Part shown: piece after piece, positions 1 to 5,135 of the stretch
Numbering within the stretch: position 1 is the stretch's first letter
Layout of the letters: every line of letters begins with the position of its first letter
Origin: an uncultured Actinomycetes bacterium
GTDB taxonomy: Bacteria > Actinomycetota > Acidimicrobiia > Acidimicrobiales > Microtrichaceae
Assembly (NCBI GenBank): GCA_903930035.1
Contig: CAIYXG010000152.1
Coordinates: 1 to 5,135 of the forward strand
Direction: 5' to 3'
DNA: 5,135 nucleotides
Made by a program: the position numbers and the translations under genes
Notes under the pieces: generated by a model
Databases searched by the model: none
The model's input: the letters and a program-made list of their open reading frames with translations, nothing else
What the model was told of the DNA's origin: nothing

Positions 1-1123
1 CATGACCACGCTCGACCTGCTCGACGCCGAGGTCCAGGACGTGGAGCAGGTCCTGGTCCGCGGGATGCTCACCCTGGCCGTCGCGATCAGCGAGCCAGAT
101 GACCCGGACGCGCTCCGGGCGACCGTCGCCCACCTGGCCGAGCAGTACGACCTGCGCCTCGACCTGTCGCCCATCCCGGCCAGCAGCGGCCGACGGCCAC
201 AGGTCGACGCGGTGACGGTGCTGGGCCACGGCTTCGAGACCCCGTTGTCGGCGGCCGAACTGGCCGCCGTCGCCGGTGGCGTGGTGGCCTCGGGCGGAAA
301 CGTCGACCGGGTCGTCCGGCTCGCGCGCTACCCGGTGTACGCCTACGAGTTCCGGGTGTCGGGCGCCGACCCACTGGCGCTGCGCACGCACCTTGGCCAG
401 GCCGCCGCCGCCCACCGCCTGGACGTGGCCCTGCAACCGGCCGGCCTGGAACGGCGGGCCAAGCGGCTCGTGGTCCTCGACGTCGACTCCACCCTCATCC
501 AGGACGAGGTGATCGAACTGCTCGCCGACGAGGCCGGCTGCCTGGACGACGTGCGGGCCGTCACCGAACGGGCCATGGCCGGCGAGCTCGACTTCGAGGC
601 CGCCCTGCGCGAGCGGGTCCGGCGACTGGCGGGCCTGGACACCGCAGCGCTGGACCGGGCCCGGGCCCGGGTGCGCCTGACCCCCGGGGCCCGGACCTTC
701 GTGCGGACCCTCAAGCGACTCGGCTACTGCGTCGGCATCGTCTCGGGCGGGTTCACCCACTTCACGGACCCGCTGGCCGACGAGCTGGGCCTCGACCACG
801 CCGTCGCCAACGAACTGGAGCTCCGCGACGGCGTCCTGACCGGCGAGGTCCTCGGAGAGGTCGTCGACCGGGCCCGCAAGGCCGAGCTCCTGCAGCAGTT
901 CGCCGACGCCGAGGGGATCCCGGTCAGCCAGACCGTGGCCGTCGGTGACGGGGCGAACGACCTGGACATGATCGCGGCGGCGGGGCTCGGCATCGCGTTC
1001 AATGCCCGACCCGTCGTCCAGCAGGCGGCCGACACCACCGTGAACGTCCCCTACCTGGACGCCGTGTTGTTCGTCCTGGGCGTCACCCGCGACGAGGTCG
1101 AGGCGGCCGACGGAGCCACGTGA
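1..1123 (+). CDS. serB: Phosphoserine phosphatase SerB (double ACT plus HAD domain), 5' end cut off by the window
   Basis: The enzyme removes phosphate from O-phosphoserine to give L-serine, the last step of the phosphorylated serine pathway, in the cytoplasm. Numbering from the ATG at base 2, residues 1-60 are most of a first ACT domain, about 68-146 a second ACT domain, and about 154-362 a HAD-family phosphatase. HAD motifs are complete: DVDST with nucleophile D160 and acid/base D162, E169, motif II S248-GG, K293, and GDGAND with D316 and D320, followed by AFNARP at 332-337. The ATG at base 2 is probably an internal methionine. MTTLDLLDAEVQDVEQV aligns without gaps to the middle of the first ACT domain of mycobacterial SerB2 (recalled, FEVLAQHGVELLNVEQV), so about 20 residues carrying the first beta strand should lie left of the window. 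The gene ends with TGA at 1121-1123 and converges on the M16 peptidase gene. ACT domains in this family usually bind amino acids and can give feedback control. Function is near certain; the true start is not visible. Confidence 0.95.
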   Translation, partial: MTTLDLLDAEVQDVEQVLVRGMLTLAVAISEPDDPDALRATVAHLAEQYDLRLDLSPIPASSGRRPQVDAVTVLGHGFETPLSAAELAAVAGGVVASGGNVDRVVRLARYPVYAYEFRVSGADPLALRTHLGQAAAAHRLDVALQPAGLERRAKRLVVLDVDSTLIQDEVIELLADEAGCLDDVRAVTERAMAGELDFEAALRERVRRLAGLDTAALDRARARVRLTPGARTFVRTLKRLGYCVGIVSGGFTHFTDPLADELGLDHAVANELELRDGVLTGEVLGEVVDRARKAELLQQFADAEGIPVSQTVAVGDGANDLDMIAAAGLGIAFNARPVVQQAADTTVNVPYLDAVLFVLGVTRDEVEAADGAT

Positions 1124-1130
1124 GCCGACG

Positions 1131-1152
1131 CGCCGGTGCAGCCGGCACGGCG
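1131..1152. terminator. Imperfect hairpin between convergent stop codons, possible bidirectional terminator
   Basis: CGCC (1131-1134) pairs with GGCG (1149-1152) and GTGC (1136-1139) with GCAC (1145-1148). This gives eight base pairs around a 5-base loop with one bulged G at 1135. The hairpin fills nearly all of the 30 bases between the serB stop and the M16 peptidase stop, so it could end transcripts from either side. Neither strand has a run of T after the stem, so it is not a classical intrinsic terminator. U-less hairpins have been proposed as terminators in actinobacteria, but GC-rich DNA also forms such stems by chance. The position is the best argument for it. Confidence 0.4.
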
Positions 1153-1153
1153 G

Positions 1154-2425
1154 TCACTCCGGCAGGACGACCGAGGTGACCGGCGGGCCGCCCAGGACCC
1201 GGGCGGCCATGTCCGAGACCCGAGCGGCGTCGACCCGTGCGAGCCGGTCCCGGAACTCGGTGACCGGTGTCGGGCCCCCGTGGAGCAGCTCGGCCGCCCC
1301 GAGTCGACCGGCCCGGGCGCCCACGTCCTCCATGGCGAGCACCGTTGCGGCCCACAGCGACCGACAGGCCCGGTCGACCTCGTCGTCCCCGACCCCGCCA
1401 CCGGCCAGGTCGGTGACGACCTCCTCCACGGTCCCGCACAGCTCGTCGAGTCGGGCGACACCGGTGGAGCACTGCAACGACAGCACCCCGGCGTCGGAGT
1501 ACAGGCTGAGCGCGGACCCGATCGAGTAGGTGAGCGCGCGCTCCTCTCGCACCTCCTGGAACAGCCGGCTGGATGGACCTCCACCGAGCAGGTGGTTGAG
1601 GACCGCCACGGTGGTGCGGTCCTCGTCGAGCGCCGAGCAGGTCCTCCACGCCTGGGCCATGTGGGCCACGTCGCCGGGGCGGGTCTCCTCCACCCGCTGC
1701 GTCGACGGACCGCCGGGGGCGCGACGCTCTGGTCGCTCCCCCACGCGCTCACGGTCGGTCCACGTCCGTGCGACGTGGGCCACGACTGCGTCGTGGTCGA
1801 CGCGGCCGGCGGCGGCGACCACCAGGTCGGCCGGCCGGTACCACCGGTCCCGGAACTCGGCGACGTCCTTGCGGTCCAGGTCGGCGATCGTCTCGGGGGT
1901 TCCCAGCACCTCCCGGCCGAGCGGGTGGCCGCCGAGGACCGACTCGAAGAGACGCACCCCCACCACGTCCTCGGGGTCGTCGAGCGCGACGGCGAGCTCC
2001 TCCAGGATGACCTGCCGCTCGTTGTCGACGTCCTCGGCCCGGAGCGCCGCGTCGCGCACCACGCCGGTCAGGACCTCGAGCGCCAGGCCGATCGCCGTGG
2101 CGGGCACGCGCACGTGGAAGACCGTGTGTTCGCTCGAGGTGTACGCGTTCAGTTCACCGCCGACCTGGTCGACCGCCCGGGCGATCTCGATCGCCGACGC
2201 GTCCGCGGTCCCCTTGAACAAGAGGTGCTCCAGGAAGTGCGAGACACCCTGCAGCGCGTCGGGTTCGTCACGCGACCCGACCCCGACCCAGATCGAGAGC
2301 GCCACCGAACGCGAGTGCTCGACGGTGTCGGTGCACACGACGGCGCCGGAGTCGAGCACGGTACGGCGCAGCCGCTCGAGGGGGGCTGCGACGCCCGGGA
2401 TCGACCCGGCGCCGACGAGGTCCAC
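1154..2425 (-). CDS. M16 family zinc metallopeptidase (PepR / mitochondrial processing peptidase-like)
   Basis: A 423-residue peptidase of the M16B type, expected to degrade peptides or unfolded protein segments inside a clamshell dimer in the cytoplasm. The N-terminal catalytic half (about 20-215) carries the inverted zinc motif H63-F-L-E66-H67 in SHFLEHLLFKGT. A third zinc ligand, E143 in NERQVILEEL, lies 76 residues after H67, matching processing-peptidase spacing. The C-terminal half (about 250-415) has the conserved GGGPSSRLFQEVREERALTYSI segment at 281-302, whose R296 and Y300 fit the substrate-binding Arg/Tyr pair of the family. Length is close to that of mycobacterial PepR. There is no signal peptide or membrane segment. 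The start is GTG, the only start codon between the in-frame pnp stop and the conserved region. It has no clear Shine-Dalgarno, just a GGA nine bases upstream. With pnp ending 15 bases before, translation is probably coupled. The physiological substrate cannot be told from sequence. A GTG at codon 23 is a less likely alternative start. Confidence 0.93.
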   Translation of the reverse strand: MDLVGAGSIPGVAAPLERLRRTVLDSGAVVCTDTVEHSRSVALSIWVGVGSRDEPDALQGVSHFLEHLLFKGTADASAIEIARAVDQVGGELNAYTSSEHTVFHVRVPATAIGLALEVLTGVVRDAALRAEDVDNERQVILEELAVALDDPEDVVGVRLFESVLGGHPLGREVLGTPETIADLDRKDVAEFRDRWYRPADLVVAAAGRVDHDAVVAHVARTWTDRERVGERPERRAPGGPSTQRVEETRPGDVAHMAQAWRTCSALDEDRTTVAVLNHLLGGGPSSRLFQEVREERALTYSIGSALSLYSDAGVLSLQCSTGVARLDELCGTVEEVVTDLAGGGVGDDEVDRACRSLWAATVLAMEDVGARAGRLGAAELLHGGPTPVTEFRDRLARVDAARVSDMAARVLGGPPVTSVVLPE

Positions 2426-2440
2426 GGAGTGGGGTCCGGC

Positions 2441-4927
2441 TCAGCGACGACGGCGCTGGCCGCCTCGGGAGCGACCACCCCCGCCGCCACCGCCACCGCG
2501 GTTGCGCACCGGGGCCGGGCCCAGGTCGCCGAACTCCTCGCGGAGTTCGGCGTCGAACGCATCGCTGAAGCGGGCCTCGTCCGCGTCGCCGGCCTCGTCC
2601 GCGTCACCGTTCGACGACCGACCACCGGACGAGCGGTCCTCGGAGGAACGGCCCTCGGACGAGCGCCGCTCCGACGAACCGCCACCGGAACCGGCGACCG
2701 GCTCGCCGTCGGCACCGACGGGCGTGAGCGAGATCTTGCCGTTCGGGTCGACGTCGTCGACCACCACCGAGATCGGATCACCCAGCGAGACGACGTCATC
2801 GACCCGGTCGATCCGCTTGCCGCCGCCGAGCTTGGAGATGTGGACGAGCCCGTCCCGGCCCGGGAGGATGTTGACGAACGCACCGAACTTGGTGATGTTC
2901 ACGACGCGGCCCTCGTAGGTGGCACCCACCTCGGCCGTCGGCGGATCCAGGATCAACTTGATCTGGCGCTCCGCCTCGGCGACCGCACCGCGGTCCACGG
3001 CGGCGATGGCCACCACGCCGACCAACCCGTCGTCGTCGACCGAGATGTTGGCGCCGGTCTCGGCCTGGATGCCGTTGATCACCTTGCCCTTCGGTCCGAT
3101 GACCTCGCCGATCTTGTCCGCCGGGATCTCGAAGCTGAGGATCTTCGGTGCCGTCTCCGACACGTCCTCGCGGGGGGCGGCGATGGCCGAGGCCATGACG
3201 TCCAGGATGGCGAGGCGGGCGTCCTTGGCCTGGTTGAGCGCGGCGGCCAGCACGTCGGCGGGGATCCCGTCGATCTTCGTGTCCAACTGCAGGGCCGTCA
3301 CGGCGTCGGCGGTGCCGGCGACCTTGAAGTCCATGTCGCCGTAGGCGTCCTCGGCCCCGAGGATGTCGGTGAGCGTCGCGTACTTGCCGTCGGCGTACAC
3401 GAGCCCCATGGCGATGCCCGCGACGGGCGCCACGATCGGCACGCCGGCGTCCATGAGGGACAGGGTCGAGGAGCACACCGACGCCATCGACGTCGAGCCG
3501 TTCGATGCGAGCACCTCGGAGACCACCCGGATCGTGTACGGGAACTCCTCGAGCGACGGCACGACCGGGAAGAGCGCCCGCTCGGCCAGCGCACCGTGGC
3601 CGATCTCGCGACGCTTAGGGCCCCGCATGAAGCCGGTCTCGCCGGTGGAGAACGGCGGGAAGTTGTAGTGGTGCAGGTACCGCTTCTTGGTGATCGGGTC
3701 GATGCCGTCGATCATCTGGTCCATCTTCGCCATGCCGAGGGTGCAGAAGTTCAGGACCTGCGTCTCGCCACGCTGGAACAGGCCGGTGCCGTGTGCGGTC
3801 GGGATGACCCCCACCTCGGCCGACAGCGGCCGGATGTCGGCCAGGCCACGGCCGTCGATGCGCTGGCCCTCGGCGACGATCCGGGTGCGGACCGTCTCCT
3901 TGGTGAGCGAGCGCAGCGCCGCACCCACCTGCTTGGTCACGGTCGCGCTGGCCGCGGACTCGCTGGCACCGTCGGCCACGGCCGAGGCGACCAGGTCGGC
4001 CGTCACCTGCTCGAGCACCGACGCCTTGAGGGCACCCTCGGCGGCGGTCCGCTCGGACTTGTCGGCGATCTGCATGATCTCGGACACCCGGTCGCCGGCG
4101 GCGGCGCGCACGGCGTCGGAGACGGCCGGCTTGTAGTCGACCTGCGGGGTGAAGTCCATGGTGCCGATCGGACCGCGCTCGGCCTCGACGGACTGCACGA
4201 GTCGCTGCTGCAGCTCGATGGCGTCGGAGATCCAGCGCTTCGACTCGTCGAGCGCCGTCGCCAGCGCCGCCTCGTCGACCTTGGGTGCACCTTCGGCGTA
4301 GTAGGCGAAGGAGTGCTCGGTACCGCCGGCCTCCACCATCATCACGGCGACGTCACCGTCGGGCAGTTGCCGTCCGGCGACGACGATCTCGAAGGTCGAC
4401 TCGTCGGACTCCTGGTAGGTCGGGTGCGGGATCCACTCGCCGTCCTGGCTGTAGGCCAGGCGGACGGCGCCGATCGGCCCGTCGAAGGGCACATCGGAGA
4501 CCATCAGCGCCGCCGAGGCGGCGTTGCTCGCCAGCACGTCGTAGGGGTGCTCCTGGTCGGCACCCATCACGGTGCCCACCACGTGGACCTCGTTGCGGAA
4601 GCCGTCGGGGAACGACGGACGCAGCGGCCGGTCGATCAGGCGGCAGGCCAGGATCGCCGACTCGGGCGCCCGACCCTCACGGCGGAAGAACGAACCGGGA
4701 ATCTTCCCCGCCGCGTACATGCGCTCCTCGATGTCGACCGTCAGCGGGAAGAAGTCGATGCCCTCCCGGACGTGCTTGGCGGCGGTCGCCGTCACCAGGA
4801 TGCGGGTCTCGCCCTGTCCGGCGAGCACGGAGCCGCCGGCCAGGCCGGCGAGCTTGCCGGTCTCGAACGAGATGGTCTTCGAGTCGTCGTCGCCGCCGGG
4901 TGCAGCGACGCGAATGGGTTCGGCCAT
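2441..4927 (-). CDS. pnp: Polynucleotide phosphorylase (polyribonucleotide nucleotidyltransferase, PNPase)
   Basis: PNPase degrades RNA 3' to 5' using phosphate, releasing nucleoside diphosphates, and can add 3' tails in reverse; in actinobacteria it is a main RNA-decay and tailing enzyme. The 828 residues hold a first RNase PH domain (about 15-145), an all-helical linker (about 245-335), the catalytic second RNase PH domain (about 355-570), a KH domain (about 595-658, loop GPKG at 611-614) and an S1 domain (about 667-737). Active-site residues seen are FFRR at 80-83, R439-R440 in KRREIGHG, the phosphate-binding NGSTSMAS at 476-483, and D527, D533 and K535 in DAYGDMDFK. These match E. coli R398/R399, S438/S439, D486, D492 and K494 by motif. 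ATG follows a strong Shine-Dalgarno. The protein is roughly 90 residues longer than the core because of a low-complexity tail (about 740-828) with RSS repeats, an acidic stretch, eight glycines and RGGQRRRR. It is first in a probable operon with the M16 peptidase. Confidence 0.98.
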   Translation of the reverse strand: MAEPIRVAAPGGDDDSKTISFETGKLAGLAGGSVLAGQGETRILVTATAAKHVREGIDFFPLTVDIEERMYAAGKIPGSFFRREGRAPESAILACRLIDRPLRPSFPDGFRNEVHVVGTVMGADQEHPYDVLASNAASAALMVSDVPFDGPIGAVRLAYSQDGEWIPHPTYQESDESTFEIVVAGRQLPDGDVAVMMVEAGGTEHSFAYYAEGAPKVDEAALATALDESKRWISDAIELQQRLVQSVEAERGPIGTMDFTPQVDYKPAVSDAVRAAAGDRVSEIMQIADKSERTAAEGALKASVLEQVTADLVASAVADGASESAASATVTKQVGAALRSLTKETVRTRIVAEGQRIDGRGLADIRPLSAEVGVIPTAHGTGLFQRGETQVLNFCTLGMAKMDQMIDGIDPITKKRYLHHYNFPPFSTGETGFMRGPKRREIGHGALAERALFPVVPSLEEFPYTIRVVSEVLASNGSTSMASVCSSTLSLMDAGVPIVAPVAGIAMGLVYADGKYATLTDILGAEDAYGDMDFKVAGTADAVTALQLDTKIDGIPADVLAAALNQAKDARLAILDVMASAIAAPREDVSETAPKILSFEIPADKIGEVIGPKGKVINGIQAETGANISVDDDGLVGVVAIAAVDRGAVAEAERQIKLILDPPTAEVGATYEGRVVNITKFGAFVNILPGRDGLVHISKLGGGKRIDRVDDVVSLGDPISVVVDDVDPNGKISLTPVGADGEPVAGSGGGSSERRSSEGRSSEDRSSGGRSSNGDADEAGDADEARFSDAFDAELREEFGDLGPAPVRNRGGGGGGGGRSRGGQRRRR
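2570..2665 (-). repeat. Short tandem repeats coding for the PNPase C-terminal tail
   Basis: Bases 2606-2665 code for four 5-residue units, RSSEG, RSSED, RSSGG and RSSNG (residues 755-774), a 15-base period with diverged third positions. Bases 2570-2605 code for DADEAG and DADEAR (residues 775-786); here a 14-base string, gcctcgtccgcgtc, recurs exactly at 2574-2587 and 2592-2605, an 18-base period. The repeats keep the reading frame and lie after the S1 domain, in a part likely to be disordered. They look like slippage-grown coding repeats, not a mobile or regulatory element. Confidence 0.75.
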
Positions 4928-4932
4928 GGGGC

Positions 4933-4939
4933 CCTCCTC
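4933..4939 (-). promoter_or_regulatory. Shine-Dalgarno of pnp
   Basis: On the - strand this reads GAGGAGG, ending five bases before the ATG at 4927-4925. It is a near-perfect match to the 16S rRNA 3' end and fixes the pnp start. It contrasts with the near absence of such a site before the following M16 gene. Confidence 0.85.
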
Positions 4940-4941
4940 GT

Positions 4942-4958
4942 CGGCCCGCGATGGGCCG
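4942..4958 (-). promoter_or_regulatory. Hairpin just upstream of the pnp ribosome binding site
   Basis: In the pnp leader CGGCCC pairs with GGGCCG around the 5-base loop ATCGC, a 6-bp all-GC stem ending two bases before the Shine-Dalgarno. It is placed where it could affect ribosome access or act as a nuclease entry point. pnp leaders in several bacteria carry stem-loops used for autocontrol, but that this one does so is inference, and short GC stems are common in this kind of genome. Confidence 0.35.
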
Positions 4959-5005
4959 GATCGGTGCGGCGGGCCAGTCCCCAGTGGTCGATCCCCGGCC
5001 GAGGG

Positions 5006-5032
5006 GCCCTGCGGAGCGGGACGCTCCGGGGC
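5006..5032 (-). promoter_or_regulatory. Strong hairpin in the presumed pnp leader or rpsO-pnp spacer
   Basis: On the - strand CGGAGCG pairs with CGCTCCG around the 3-base loop TCC, a perfect 7-bp stem (5012-5028). GCCC and GGGC extend it by four pairs past a 2-base bulge. It lies about 80-105 bases upstream of the pnp ATG. No T tract follows in either direction, so a standard terminator is unlikely. It could be a processing stem-loop like the RNase III site in the E. coli rpsO-pnp spacer, an attenuator, or a U-less terminator of an upstream gene. The rest of 4928-5135 shows no convincing coding sequence. Confidence 0.45.
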
Positions 5033-5090
5033 GGGGGGCCGGACACCGGCAACCGGTTACTGACCAGGTGGCCGCAGTGTTGACGTCGAC

Positions 5091-5120
5091 ACGCTAGCCG
5101 ACGCCGCCGACGAACACGAA
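5091..5120 (-). promoter_or_regulatory. Weak promoter-like motif upstream of pnp
   Basis: On the - strand TAGCGT (5096-5091) fits the TANNNT pattern of actinobacterial -10 boxes, with TTCGTG 18 bases upstream as a poor -35. It would start a leader of roughly 155 bases that includes both hairpins. The match is weak enough to arise by chance, and pnp may instead be transcribed from a promoter beyond the right edge. Confidence 0.18.
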
Positions 5121-5135
5121 GCACCCGGCCCGACA

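Noticed and set aside
2474..2497. Run of CCN triplets that could look like a simple-sequence repeat
   Set aside because: It is just the glycine octet (GGN codons) of the PNPase tail read on the other strand; it is already covered as part of that tail.
1530..2918. A 462-codon + strand open frame rich in Ser, Arg, Thr and Pro
   Set aside because: It crosses the M16 gene and the pnp 3' end in antisense, and its composition is typical of an out-of-frame translation of GC-rich DNA, with no motif.
1136..5083. A 1315-codon open reading frame on the + strand, antisense to both the M16 gene and pnp
   Set aside because: Its codons lie exactly opposite those of both real genes, which share one frame. 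Stops could arise only where the sense strand uses TTA, CTA or TCA, codons avoided in such GC-rich genes. The translation is rich in His, Asp, Gly, Val and Arg with no recognisable domain, whereas the opposite strand has two complete enzymes. Its length reflects codon bias, not coding.
5080..5085. TTGACG on the + strand as a -35 box for a gene to the right
   Set aside because: No plausible -10 hexamer is found 16-19 bases downstream, so the single hexamer is not enough.
4285..5097. A 270-codon + strand arginine-rich open frame reaching into the region right of pnp
   Set aside because: It is antisense to pnp for most of its length, and its Arg/Pro/Gly-rich composition marks a shadow frame.
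5097..5135. Possible 3' end of rpsO, the usual upstream neighbour of pnp
   Set aside because: None of the three - strand frames entering from the right edge gives the conserved S15 C-terminal ending (LGLRR-like). If rpsO is present it lies outside the window.

Overview
The window is very GC-rich, with third codon positions almost always G or C. It reads as part of a high-GC actinobacterial chromosome. The double-ACT SerB and the pnp followed by M16-peptidase pair are both familiar in Actinomycetota. The PNPase sequence, from recall only, looks more like Acidimicrobiia-type PNPases than Streptomyces or Mycobacterium ones; that narrower placement is inference. I see no mobile element, CRISPR array, tRNA, rRNA or sign of recent transfer.

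Layout, left to right. A 5'-truncated serB (phosphoserine phosphatase, last step of serine synthesis) runs on the + strand to its stop at 1121-1123. A 30-base gap (1124-1153), almost filled by one imperfect hairpin, separates it from a convergent two-gene block on the - strand. That block, in transcription order, is pnp (4927 to 2441; polynucleotide phosphorylase) and then an M16 zinc peptidase gene (2425 to 1154; homologue of mitochondrial processing peptidase and mycobacterial PepR). Only 15 bases separate them, and they share a reading frame, so they very probably form one operon. The final 208 bases (4928-5135) hold no convincing gene. They contain the strong pnp Shine-Dalgarno, two GC-rich hairpins in the presumed pnp leader, and at most a weak promoter-like motif. 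rpsO, the usual upstream neighbour of pnp, is not visible and would lie beyond the right edge.

How the genes work together: pnp is an RNA-decay and RNA-processing enzyme. The M16 peptidase is commonly found next to it in actinobacteria, but no mechanistic link is evident from the sequence. serB is an unrelated amino-acid gene that simply converges on them. All three proteins keep their catalytic residues.

This is mostly ordinary core-genome sequence, and I do not see an undescribed system. The points most worth a second look are the low-complexity repeat and Gly/Arg tail of the PNPase, the leader hairpins before pnp, the weakly signalled GTG start of the M16 gene in frame with pnp, and the compact U-less hairpin between the convergent stops.
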